The notes under the pieces were generated by a model that worked only from the letters and a program-made list of their open reading frames with translations, had not been told where the DNA came from and ran no database searches. A stretch of DNA of 61,063 nucleotides, taken from Paludibacteraceae bacterium (GTDB lineage: Bacteria > Bacteroidota > Bacteroidia > Bacteroidales > Paludibacteraceae). The translations under genes and the position numbers were made by a program. Shown piece after piece: positions 50,293 through 58,159 of the stretch (position 1 is the first letter of the stretch; the number at the start of each line of letters is the position of its first letter). The stretch spans positions 1 through 61,063 of the forward strand of contig JAFPZY010000063.1 of assembly GCA_017417025.1 (NCBI GenBank), written 5' to 3'.

Positions 50293-50337
50293 AACTACGC
50301 ATACTACGCCAACAACGTAAACTACGCAAACTACGTT
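50293..50337. repeat. Five degenerate 9-bp repeats, unit AACTACGCA
   Basis: AACTACGCA, TACTACGCC, AACAACGTA, AACTACGCA and AACTACGTT follow each other in the hsp20 leader, ending at the palindrome below. Confidence 0.8.
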
Positions 50338-50351
50338 AAACATTGTTTAAC
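50335..50351. promoter_or_regulatory. Inverted repeat in the hsp20 leader
   Basis: GTTAAAC-ATT-GTTTAAC is a perfect 7-bp inverted repeat 20 bp before the hsp20 ATG. It could be a repressor site or a small leader hairpin. Confidence 0.6.
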
Positions 50352-50371
50352 TAAATTTGGAGGATTGAATT

Positions 50372-50818
50372 ATGAAACCTGCAATCTATCGTAGAAACAG
50401 TTGGCTGCCGACAAACGGATGGTTCCCGACAGTATTTGATGAGTTTTTGAACAATGACATGCTGAACACGGCAAGCAATGTGGCACCGTCGGTTAATGTC
50501 AAAGAGACAGAGCACGGCTATATAGTCGAACTGGCTGCTCCAGGCGTTAAGAAAGAGTACTGCAGAGTACACGTCGATGAAGACCACAACCTCTGCGTCG
50601 CCATCGAGAACAAGTTCGAGCACAAGGAGGAAGACAAACATTCGCACTACTTGAGACGCGAGTTTGCTTACACGAACTTCGAGCAGAAGTACACCTTGCC
50701 GGACAATGTGGATGAAGCGAAGATTAGCGCGAAGGTCGAAGATGGTATCCTGACCGTCGAACTGCCGAAAATCAAACGCGAAGAAGGCAAAGTCGGACGC
50801 CAAATAGCCATCTCATAA
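50372..50818 (+). CDS. hsp20: Small heat shock protein, Hsp20/alpha-crystallin family
   Basis: A 148-residue ATP-independent holdase chaperone. The N-terminal WFPTVFDEFLN region is followed by the alpha-crystallin domain from PSVNVKETEHGYIVELAAPGV to AKVEDGILTVELPK (the conserved A-x-x-x-n-GvL-type motif), and a short C-terminal extension. It is transcribed alone from a predicted sigma-54 promoter and closed by a good terminator. Confidence 0.93.
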   Translation: MKPAIYRRNSWLPTNGWFPTVFDEFLNNDMLNTASNVAPSVNVKETEHGYIVELAAPGVKKEYCRVHVDEDHNLCVAIENKFEHKEEDKHSHYLRREFAYTNFEQKYTLPDNVDEAKISAKVEDGILTVELPKIKREEGKVGRQIAIS

Positions 50819-50846
50819 CAAGGACGCGTACATCACTCCGTTCTGT

Positions 50847-50873
50847 AAAAAGTGCTCTTTTGGGGCACTTTTT
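50847..50873 (+). terminator. Terminator after hsp20
   Basis: AAAAAGTGC / GCACTTTTT, 9-bp perfect stem with a 9-nt loop, ending in a T run. Confidence 0.8.
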
Positions 50874-50924
50874 GCTTTTCGCTTCATAGAAAAAGATAAT
50901 GTGTGATGTTTTCGGGTAATTAAA

Positions 50925-50960
50925 ATGAGAGTGTGCCAATTTTTTTTGACGCACTCTCAT
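50925..50960 (-). terminator. Terminator of the acidic lipoprotein gene
   Basis: ATGAGAGTG (50925-50933) pairs with CACTCTCAT (50952-50960) around a T-rich loop; on the minus strand the stem is followed by TTTTAATT. With the previous hairpin it separates two convergent genes. Confidence 0.65.
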
Positions 50961-50982
50961 CTCTTTAATGCAAAGCCTGTGC

Positions 50983-51174
50983 TTACTCGGCAACGGCCTC
51001 TGCAGGAGCCTCTTCAACAACCTCTGCGGGAGCCTCTTCCTGAGCGGGAGCTTCTTCAACAACCTCAACAGCAGCAGCTTCTTCCTGCTGAGCCTCGGCG
51101 GCGGTGTTCTCGGCTTTCTTTGTGCAGCCCATTACGCACATAGCGATGGCAGCTACAAACAGTACTTTTTTCAT
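50983..51174 (-). CDS. Small acidic lipoprotein
   Basis: A 63-residue protein from ATG 51174. The signal peptide MKKVLFVAAIAMCVMGC ends in a lipobox with the acylated Cys at residue 17. The mature part is almost entirely Glu, Ala, Val and Pro, made of repeats of VVEEAPAQEEAPAE type, so it is highly acidic and probably extended. No known family recognised. The +2 region after Cys is TKK rather than the SDDDD/acidic surface-export signal. It has its own promoter, divergent from the PASTA gene. Confidence 0.75.
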   Translation of the reverse strand: MKKVLFVAAIAMCVMGCTKKAENTAAEAQQEEAAAVEVVEEAPAQEEAPAEVVEEAPAEAVAE

Positions 51175-51237
51175 AATAACTGGTTGTTTTAATGAATAAT
51201 TTATGGTGTTTTTCGTAAAATTCTGCGAAAAACGCTG

Positions 51238-51269
51238 CAAAATTACATCGTTTTTTGGATATATGCAAA
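51238..51269 (-). promoter_or_regulatory. Promoter of the acidic lipoprotein gene
   Basis: On the minus strand TTTG (51269-51266), a 20-bp spacer, TAATTTTG (51245-51238). It overlaps the divergent promoter listed next. Confidence 0.75.
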
Positions 51270-51286
51270 AAAAAACGTACTTTTGC
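51254..51286 (+). promoter_or_regulatory. Promoter of the PASTA-rluD-porX-EEP unit
   Basis: TTTG 51254-51257, a 21-bp spacer, TACTTTTG 51279-51286. The ATG follows 21 bp downstream. Confidence 0.75.
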
Positions 51287-51307
51287 GGCATATTTTAATA
51301 TTTTATT

Positions 51308-52138
51308 ATGGGACGCACTACAAAACACACCGGTTTTTTGTCTTCAAATCTCGGATTTGTCGTCATTCAGTTGCTTTTGGCTGTAGCAGTTGCAGTACTG
51401 CTTGTGCTGCTTCTTTACCGCTGGCTTTGCCGCTATACTGACCACGGGCACGAGGTGGAAGTGCCGCAGATTACGGGTCTGAGCATTCAGGAAGCGGACG
51501 TGCTGCTCACGGGCAACCGTCTGAAAATGGAGGTGATAGACTCGACATACTCCTACAAGGTGCCCCTGGGGACGATAGTGGAGCAGACACCGCTGCAGGA
51601 GAGCAAGGTGAAAGTCGGGCGGACGGTGTATGTAGTGGTCAATGCGCGTCAGCACCGCCCTGTGGTGATGCCCGACCTGATAGACATCTCCGCGCGGCAG
51701 GCTGAGAACACTCTGCGCCAGCAGGGTCTGAAAGTGGCGGAGATAATATACGAGCCCTCCGCCTACCGCGACCTTGTTCTTGACGTGCGCATAGGCGAGC
51801 AGAGCGTTGCTGCCGGGACCCGTCTGACCGAGGGTACTGAGGTGACGCTTGTAGTGGGAGCCGGTCTGGGCACGGGCGTATCCGCCGTTCCGGACCTTAC
51901 GGGCAGGACTCTGGCGGAGGCTCGCTCGATACTGCTTGCGGGGCGTTTGGTGCTCGGGGCATACGAGTTTGACACGCCGCCGGACGAGACCAACATGCAG
52001 GACTATGTCGTTTACAGCCAGTCGCCTCTTGCCGGCGAACAACTGCGCGAAGGTCAGGCGGTGAGCATCAGGCTATCGACCAATCTGGAGAAAGCCGCCA
52101 CCGCCGAAAACGAGAGCGCGGAGGACGAATTCTTCTAA
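51308..52138 (+). CDS. PASTA-domain membrane protein
   Basis: A 276-residue protein with one N-terminal membrane segment (VVIQLLLAVAVAVLLVLLLYRW, about residues 18-39) and three periplasmic PASTA domains starting at VEVPQITGLSIQEADVLL, VVMPDLIDISARQAENTLR and SAVPDLTGRTLAEARSIL. PASTA modules bind peptidoglycan fragments or beta-lactams. No kinase or transpeptidase domain is attached, so it is probably a cell-wall sensor or scaffold. It is 6 bp from rluD, a pairing common in Bacteroidales. Confidence 0.88.
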   Translation: MGRTTKHTGFLSSNLGFVVIQLLLAVAVAVLLVLLLYRWLCRYTDHGHEVEVPQITGLSIQEADVLLTGNRLKMEVIDSTYSYKVPLGTIVEQTPLQESKVKVGRTVYVVVNARQHRPVVMPDLIDISARQAENTLRQQGLKVAEIIYEPSAYRDLVLDVRIGEQSVAAGTRLTEGTEVTLVVGAGLGTGVSAVPDLTGRTLAEARSILLAGRLVLGAYEFDTPPDETNMQDYVVYSQSPLAGEQLREGQAVSIRLSTNLEKAATAENESAEDEFF

Positions 52139-52144
52139 AGACCA

Positions 52145-53227
52145 ATGCAGGAGGACGAAGACATATATTTCACCGAGGCTGACAGCGGCGAGCAGGAGGA
52201 ACTCTTTGAGCGGTGGCGGTGCACAGTGGACAAGGGTCAGACCCCGCTGCGCATCGACAAGTATCTTGCGGAGCACATAGCCGGGACATCGCGCAACCGC
52301 ATCCAGAATGCCGCGGATGCGGGTCATGTATGGGTCAACGGGAAGGCGGTGAGCAGCAACTACAAGGTGCGCCCGTCGGACCTGATCCAGGTGCTGCTGG
52401 ACCATGAGCCGCACGACTACACGGTGCTTCCGGAGGAGATACCGATAGACATTGTTTATGAGGACGAGTGCCTACTGGTGTTGAACAAGCCTGCGGGTCT
52501 GGTGGTGCACCCCGGTCACGGTCACTACGAGCACACCCTGCTTAACGCCCTTGCGTGGCACTTCAGGGCGAACGGTAACCTCGACATCAACGACCCCGAC
52601 ATAGGTCTCGTCCACCGCATAGACAAGGACACCAGCGGCCTGCTCCTCGTCGCCAAGACCCCGCAGGCCAAGACCGACCTGGCGCTGCAGTTCTTCAACC
52701 ACACCACTCGGCGGACGTACAATGCGCTTGTGTGGGGGACTTTCCCCGAGAGCGAAGGGACCATAAGCGGCGCTTTGGCGCGCGACACCTCCGACCGCAC
52801 CGCCTTCCGCGTATATGAGGACACCGATGCCCACCCCGAGGCTAAAAACGCAGTGACACACTGGCGCGTGCTCGAGAAACTGACTTATGTCACGCTTGTT
52901 GAGTGCCGCCTTGAGACAGGACGCACGCACCAGATACGCGTGCACATGAAATATATAGGTCATCCGCTCTTTGCGGACGAGAAATACGGCGGTTGCGAAA
53001 TACTGAAAGGACTGCCGACGCAGAAATACCGTCAGTTCGTGCAGAACTGCATGAACATCTGCCCTCGGCAGGCCCTTCACGCCAAGACACTCGGCTTCAG
53101 GCACCCGCAGACCGGCGAGGAGATGTTCTTCGACAGCACTTGGCCCGACGACCTGGGCGGCCTGATAGACAAATGGAGAAAATACGGACAAAACGATGAA
53201 CAGCAGAAAACAGATTCTTTGGGCTGA
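52145..53227 (+). CDS. rluD: 23S rRNA pseudouridine synthase, RluD/RluA family
   Basis: 360 residues. An S4 RNA-binding domain (LRIDKYLAEHIAGTSRNRIQNAADAGHVWVNGK) precedes the catalytic domain with VLNKPAGLVVHPG, the catalytic aspartate in HRIDKDTSGLLL, and LETGRTHQIRVH. This domain order is that of RluD, which modifies helix 69 of 23S rRNA. It ends inside the porX gene (32-bp overlap). Confidence 0.9.
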   Translation: MQEDEDIYFTEADSGEQEELFERWRCTVDKGQTPLRIDKYLAEHIAGTSRNRIQNAADAGHVWVNGKAVSSNYKVRPSDLIQVLLDHEPHDYTVLPEEIPIDIVYEDECLLVLNKPAGLVVHPGHGHYEHTLLNALAWHFRANGNLDINDPDIGLVHRIDKDTSGLLLVAKTPQAKTDLALQFFNHTTRRTYNALVWGTFPESEGTISGALARDTSDRTAFRVYEDTDAHPEAKNAVTHWRVLEKLTYVTLVECRLETGRTHQIRVHMKYIGHPLFADEKYGGCEILKGLPTQKYRQFVQNCMNICPRQALHAKTLGFRHPQTGEEMFFDSTWPDDLGGLIDKWRKYGQNDEQQKTDSLG

Positions 53228-54743
53228 CGACGAGATACAGATGCTCCAGCCCTACCTCATTTTCCTTCGCGAGAAGGGGTATGACGTGACTCCCGTTTGC
53301 AGCGGCACAGACGCTATTGACGCTTGCAAGGAGCAGAGTTTCGACATAGTTTTTCTTGACGAGCAGATGCCGGGCCTCAGCGGTCTGGAGACGCTTCAGG
53401 AGATAAAGCGTGAGCACCCGCAGATCCCCATAGTGATGATAACCAAGAGCGAGGAGGAGCACATAATGGAACAGGCTATAGGGCAGCACATTGCCGACTA
53501 CCTGATAAAGCCCGTGCACCCCAACCAGATTCTCCTCTGCCTCAAGAAACATATCCACAGCCGCGAGATAGTGGAGGAGGAGACCAACAAGAACTACCGC
53601 GAGGAGTTCTCCGACATCTCATACATGATTTCCACCGCCGGCACGCTTGAGGAGTTCATAGCCATCCACCGGACACTGGTCAAATGGGACATGCTGCTGC
53701 AGGACATACAGTCGCCCATGAAAGAGATACTGACACAGCAGCGCAAGGAGGCAGAAACGGCCTGGGCGAAGTTCGTCATGAGGAACTACGAGAACTGGTT
53801 CACGTCGGGGGAGCGGCCCCTGATGTCGCCGGATATTTTCAGCCGCGTGCTCTTCCCGATGCTTGACCGCGGAGAGAAGGTTTTCTTTGTTGTCATCGAC
53901 AATTTCCGCCTCGACCAGTGGAAGGTGATACAGCCTCTTCTTGCCGAGTTTTTCACGATAGAAGACGAGGCTGTCTATCCCACCATTCTGCCGACGGCGA
54001 CGCAGTATGCGCGCAACGCCATCTTCTCGGGCCTGATGCCCTGGAAGATACAGCAGATGTGGCCCGACCTGTGGGTGGAGGAGGAGTCGGACGAGGGGAA
54101 GAACCTGAACGAGAAAGAGCTGATCCGCACACAGCTTGACCGCTATCTGAAGCGCTACGACTTCTCGTACTACAAAATCAACAACAGCGACTTCTGCGAG
54201 AAGATAACAGGGCAGCTCAAGCAGCTCCGCACGCCGCTTAATGTGGCGGTAATCAACTTCATAGACATGCTTTCGCACTCGCGCACCGACTCGAAGATGA
54301 TGCGCGAACTGTGCAACAACGAGAGCGCCTACCGCAGCCTGACCCTCTCGTGGTTCAGGCATTCGCCGACACTGGCGTTCTTCCGCATGATAGCGCGCCT
54401 GGGCTACAAGCTTGTGCTCACCACCGACCACGGCACCATCCGCGTGAGCGACCCCGTGCAGATAGTGGGGGACAAGAACACCAACACTAACCTCCGCTAC
54501 AAGGTGGGGAAAGCGCTGGTCTGCCAGAGCAAGAACTGCTTCGAGATAACCCGCCCGAAGCAGGTGGGCCTGCCCTCGCCCAATGTGAGCAGCAGCTATG
54601 TTTTCTGCACAGGGAACGACTTTTTCGCTTACCCCAACAACTTCAACTACTACGCGCAGTTCTACCGTGACACCTTCCAGCACGGGGGCATCTCCATGGA
54701 GGAGATGCTTGTGCCGCTCGTTACGATGACCCCCAAGCCTTGA
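53196..54743 (+). CDS. porX: PorX, response regulator with PglZ-type phosphodiesterase domain
   Basis: A 515-residue regulator of the type IX secretion system. The receiver domain has ILWADDE, the phospho-acceptor Asp55 in IVFLDEQMPG, MITKSEEE and LIKPVHP. A helical linker leads to an alkaline-phosphatase-fold PglZ domain (VFFVVIDNFRLDQWK, PTILPTATQYARNAIFSGLMP, FIDMLSHSRTDSKM, VLTTDHGTIRVSDP). In Porphyromonas, PorX is phosphorylated by PorY and is needed for expression of secretion genes; PorY and the por operon are not in this window. Several cargo-type proteins are. Confidence 0.93.
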   Translation: MNSRKQILWADDEIQMLQPYLIFLREKGYDVTPVCSGTDAIDACKEQSFDIVFLDEQMPGLSGLETLQEIKREHPQIPIVMITKSEEEHIMEQAIGQHIADYLIKPVHPNQILLCLKKHIHSREIVEEETNKNYREEFSDISYMISTAGTLEEFIAIHRTLVKWDMLLQDIQSPMKEILTQQRKEAETAWAKFVMRNYENWFTSGERPLMSPDIFSRVLFPMLDRGEKVFFVVIDNFRLDQWKVIQPLLAEFFTIEDEAVYPTILPTATQYARNAIFSGLMPWKIQQMWPDLWVEEESDEGKNLNEKELIRTQLDRYLKRYDFSYYKINNSDFCEKITGQLKQLRTPLNVAVINFIDMLSHSRTDSKMMRELCNNESAYRSLTLSWFRHSPTLAFFRMIARLGYKLVLTTDHGTIRVSDPVQIVGDKNTNTNLRYKVGKALVCQSKNCFEITRPKQVGLPSPNVSSSYVFCTGNDFFAYPNNFNYYAQFYRDTFQHGGISMEEMLVPLVTMTPKP

Positions 54744-55621
54744 TGAAACGCTTTCTGCGCATATTATTCCTCCTATTGTGCCTTGCCGCTGCAGGCATAG
54801 CGTTGCTCTTTGTTTCCCACAAAAGCCTGTACAGGCATGCCGATGCGGGGGCGCACTCGCTGAAAGTCCTCTCTTACAACACACAGCGCATGGGGGGCTT
54901 CGCCAAGCCGGAGAAAAACAGCGTTATCGGCTATCTGCGCTCGTCGGACGCGGACATACTGTGCTTGCAGGAGGTGGAGGTGTATAAAAGCCACAAGTAT
55001 CTGACCTTCAAGGAACTGCGCAAGGCACTGAAGGAGTATCCTTACTTTTTCTGCGACTTCAAGATAGACAACAAGCGGCGGCAGTACGGCAATGTGGTGT
55101 TCTCCAAATACCCGCTTGCCAACACAGGCACTGTGGGTTTCGACTCGCGCGGGAACATGTCTTCGCGCTGTGATGTTATTCTCAGGAGCGACACTTTCCG
55201 GCTCTTTATCAATCACTTGGAGTCCAACCGGCTTGAGCAGAACGATATCGACTCCGTCATTCAGACACGCTCTCTCTCCCACGGGCGGCTTATGGACAAA
55301 CTTCAGTCAGCAGGCCGGCTTCGTCGCAGTCAGGCGCGCGAGGTGCGCAGATGCGTCAAGAGTTCGCCTTATCCGGTAATAGTCCTCGGCGACTTCAACG
55401 ACATACCGCTTTCCGCCACTTATCTGACTCTGCGCATGGGACTTAAGGACTGTTTTCTACGCACGTCGAACCTCCGCTTTGGCAATACTCTTGTCTGGCA
55501 CCGGTTCGGCATGCGCATTGACTATATACTATGCTCGCCGTCGTTTGTCCCCGTCGCTTTCCGCACCGACCGCACTTCGGGCTCTGACCACTATCCGGTG
55601 GTCGCCACCCTCACCTGGTAA
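54743..55621 (+). CDS. Membrane-anchored endonuclease/exonuclease/phosphatase-family protein
   Basis: 292 residues. An N-terminal membrane segment (LRILFLLLCLAAAGIALLFV) anchors a periplasmic EEP domain: LKVLSYNTQRMG, ADILCLQEVEV, NVVFSKYPLA, FINHLESN, VIVLGDFNDIPLS and SGSDHYPVVATL carry the metal and catalytic residues. It differs from the secreted EEP protein at 22875 in having an anchor and the LGDFND form. The ATG overlaps the porX stop; it ends 2 bp from the convergent pcrA. Substrate unknown. Confidence 0.87.
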   Translation: MKRFLRILFLLLCLAAAGIALLFVSHKSLYRHADAGAHSLKVLSYNTQRMGGFAKPEKNSVIGYLRSSDADILCLQEVEVYKSHKYLTFKELRKALKEYPYFFCDFKIDNKRRQYGNVVFSKYPLANTGTVGFDSRGNMSSRCDVILRSDTFRLFINHLESNRLEQNDIDSVIQTRSLSHGRLMDKLQSAGRLRRSQAREVRRCVKSSPYPVIVLGDFNDIPLSATYLTLRMGLKDCFLRTSNLRFGNTLVWHRFGMRIDYILCSPSFVPVAFRTDRTSGSDHYPVVATLTW

Positions 55622-55623
55622 GG

Positions 55624-57888
55624 TCAGATGGCAGTGAGTTTGGCGTATGCCAGCAGCAGGGTCTTGTCGCCCGACTTGTCGAAACTGATGTCAATCTTGT
55701 CGTTGTCGTTTTCACGATAGACGCGCTTCACCGTCCCATCGCCGAAGACGCGGTGCGTCACTCTGTCGCCGCTCCTGAACGAGCTGTCCGCCACGACTTT
55801 AGCCGCCTCTGCCACAGGGCGCATTCTGGCCGGCTGCGCAGGCTCGTATGCGGCAGGCGTGTAGGGGGGCGTGCTGCGCCGCTCGTCGGCCCATGTAGAA
55901 TTGCGCCAGCCGAAGGACGGGGCGGGGGCTGCGGCTTCCTCGATGAGCATAAAACGGCGGTCGATGTCGTTAAGGAAACGCGACGGAGAGGAGAAGTTAA
56001 CCGCCCCGTTCCGGAACCTTTGCCGCGCGTAACTGATTGTGCATCTTTCCATTGCCCTTGTTATAGCTACATACAGCAGTCTGCGCTCTTCCTCAATCTC
56101 TGTTTCTGACTTGCACATTTGCGAGGGAAAGAGGTTTTCCTCCAAGCCGGCTATATATACCTGCTTGAATTCCAGTCCTTTTGCTGCGTGTACAGTCAGC
56201 AGTGTCACTCGCGGAGTATGGTCATCGGTGTGTTCGTCCTGGTCGGTCAGGAGGCTCACTTCGGCGAGGAAATCCTGTATGGGGGTGAAGTCTATGCCCT
56301 CTTGCAGCCTTCTGTCCACAAAGTCGTGTATCCCGGCCAGCAGTTCTTCAAGGTTCTGCTTGCGGTCCACTCCTTCGGCAGAGCGGTCGGCGGCAGCGGC
56401 TGTCATTATGCCGCTTCGGAGGAGCACTTTCTCCGCAAAAGTGTATGCGTCCAGAGTGTCTATATCCTGCGCGAACTGCTCTATCATGGCGGCAAAAGCG
56501 CGCAGTTTGTTCTGCGTTGCTGCTCCGGCCTCCAGACCGGCACCGGCAGGGTCTTTCACCACATCGAAAAACGGCAGGTGCTTTTCGGCGGCGCACTGCG
56601 CGACATGCAGCATCGTTGTGCTGCCTATGCCTCGTGCGGGGAAATTGATGACGCGCACCAGGGCCTCGTTGTCGCGCGGATTGGCTGTCAGCCGGAAATA
56701 CGCCGTTGCGTCTTTTATCTCTTTCCGCTGGTAGAACGATGTGCTCCCGTAGATTCTGTACGGCACTCCCAACCTCCGCAGCTCGTTTTCAAAAGCGCGC
56801 GACTGCGCGTTGGTCCTGTAAAGCACGGCAAAGTCGTCATACGACCTTCCCTTGCTGCGGCGCTGAATGTCGGCGGCGGTGCCGATGGCTTCGTCGCGGT
56901 CGGACATGTAGCTTGTCAGTGTAAGGCGCTCTCCGCTGGCGTTTTCGGAGTAGATGTCTTTGGGAATCCTGTTTCTGTTGTGTGCTATCAGCGAGTTCGC
57001 TGCAAGGACTATGTTCTGCGTCGAGCGGTAGTTGCGCTCAAGCTTGAACAGCCGCGCATTGGGGTAGTCGCGCCTGAAATTGAGTATGTTGCGTATGTCC
57101 GCCCCCCTGAACGAGTATATCGACTGCGCATCGTCGCCCACTACGCAGATGTGCCGGTCGGGCTCCGCCAGCAGCCGTACAATAACGTACTGCGCATAGT
57201 TAGTGTCCTGGTATTCGTCAATCAGCACGTATTGGAATATCTGCCTGTAGTACTCCAGTGCCTGCGGATGCTCCTTAAGCAGCCGGCAGGTGTTCACCAA
57301 CAGGTCGTCAAAGTCCATCGCATTGGCTTCGCGCAGACGGGTGGTGTAGAGGTCATAGACCTCTGCCATCTGATACAGGCGGTCGTAGCGGTCCTGCTTG
57401 GTTATGTCTGCGTTCAGGGCATATTCCTGCGGGCCTATCAGAGCGTTTTTCGCCGCTGATATTCTTCCGAGCAGTGTGTTGGTTTTGTATAGTTTGTCGT
57501 CAAGCTGCAGGTCTTTCACTATCTGTTTCAGTGCCGACTTGCTGTCCGCGGTGTCGTAGATGGAGAAGTCGTGTGTGAAGCCCAGTTTGTCAGCTTCGTG
57601 CCGCAGAATTTTCGCGCAGACGGAGTGGAAAGTCCCCATCCACAGATATCGCGCCCTGCTTTCGCCAACCAGTTTCACTATCCTTTCTTTCATTTCCCGT
57701 GCGGCTTTGTTGGTGAAGGTCAGTGCCAGTATTTGGTTGGCAGGCACGCCTTCATGCAGCAGGTAGGCTATCTTGTAAGTCAGCACGCGGGTCTTGCCCG
57801 ACCCCGCACCGGCTACTATCAGCAGAGGTCCGTCGTTGTACTCAACCGCCTCTCTCTGCGCCTCATTCAGTTCGTTCAGTTCGTTCAT
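55624..57888 (-). CDS. pcrA: ATP-dependent DNA helicase PcrA/UvrD
   Basis: A 3'-5' superfamily 1 helicase for repair and removal of RecA filaments. From ATG 57888 it has 754 residues; the longer reading to 57912 is excluded because the -7 box lies on it. Motif I AGAGSGKT (26-33), Ia LTFTNKAAREMKER, II IDEYQDTN, III GDDAQSIYSFRGA, IV FKLERNYRST, V VTLLTVHAAKGLEF, VI LLYVAITRAM. The C-terminal Tudor-like segment (GDRVTHRVFGDGTVKRV) is typical of PcrA. The N-terminus contains a small NELNELNE repeat. Confidence 0.95.
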   Translation of the reverse strand: MNELNELNEAQREAVEYNDGPLLIVAGAGSGKTRVLTYKIAYLLHEGVPANQILALTFTNKAAREMKERIVKLVGESRARYLWMGTFHSVCAKILRHEADKLGFTHDFSIYDTADSKSALKQIVKDLQLDDKLYKTNTLLGRISAAKNALIGPQEYALNADITKQDRYDRLYQMAEVYDLYTTRLREANAMDFDDLLVNTCRLLKEHPQALEYYRQIFQYVLIDEYQDTNYAQYVIVRLLAEPDRHICVVGDDAQSIYSFRGADIRNILNFRRDYPNARLFKLERNYRSTQNIVLAANSLIAHNRNRIPKDIYSENASGERLTLTSYMSDRDEAIGTAADIQRRSKGRSYDDFAVLYRTNAQSRAFENELRRLGVPYRIYGSTSFYQRKEIKDATAYFRLTANPRDNEALVRVINFPARGIGSTTMLHVAQCAAEKHLPFFDVVKDPAGAGLEAGAATQNKLRAFAAMIEQFAQDIDTLDAYTFAEKVLLRSGIMTAAAADRSAEGVDRKQNLEELLAGIHDFVDRRLQEGIDFTPIQDFLAEVSLLTDQDEHTDDHTPRVTLLTVHAAKGLEFKQVYIAGLEENLFPSQMCKSETEIEEERRLLYVAITRAMERCTISYARQRFRNGAVNFSSPSRFLNDIDRRFMLIEEAAAPAPSFGWRNSTWADERRSTPPYTPAAYEPAQPARMRPVAEAAKVVADSSFRSGDRVTHRVFGDGTVKRVYRENDNDKIDISFDKSGDKTLLLAYAKLTAI

Positions 57889-57909
57889 CTTTTTTCTGCG
57901 TTCAGTCTG

Positions 57910-57941
57910 CAAAGATACTGCTTTTCCGCGACTCTTGCAAA
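57910..57941 (-). promoter_or_regulatory. Promoter of pcrA
   Basis: On the minus strand TTTG (57941-57938), a 20-bp spacer, TATCTTTG (57917-57910). Expected start of transcription near 57903, only about 15 nt before the ATG. Confidence 0.85.
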
Positions 57942-58037
57942 TCTTTTACAAAATAAAAATGCCGCTCCTTCTGTCTCTGTCTTTTCAGCCCAAAAAGCGG
58001 TGTCTTTTGCTAAAATGCAAAAAGAAGTGCCGGAAAA

Positions 58038-58069
58038 TTTGCGGGTGTTTAATTCTTTTCGTACCTTTG
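58038..58069 (+). promoter_or_regulatory. Promoter of ftcD-BRO-hutU
   Basis: TTTG 58038-58041, a 20-bp spacer, TACCTTTG 58062-58069. Leader about 85 nt. Confidence 0.85.
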
Positions 58070-58159
58070 CACACGTGATATGCGCCGGCCTTGCCGCCTC
58101 TATGCGGCTCATTGCCCGCACAGCCGCAAAAAGAGATAGATATAAAAAACTAACATACT

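Noticed and set aside
49791-50294. Open frames on both strands across the GTCGAAA and 27-bp repeats
   Set aside because: They stay open only because the 27-bp repeat is a multiple of three; the products are repeat translations and they cross the sigma-54 promoter region.
53619-54884. 421-codon open frame antisense to porX
   Set aside because: Shadow of porX; its translation is rich in His/Arg/Val/Ala without domains.
56119-57459. 446-codon open frame antisense to pcrA
   Set aside because: Shadow of a helicase with all motifs in place.
57889-57912. Upstream ATG of pcrA
   Set aside because: It overlaps the -7 box, so it is not in the mRNA.
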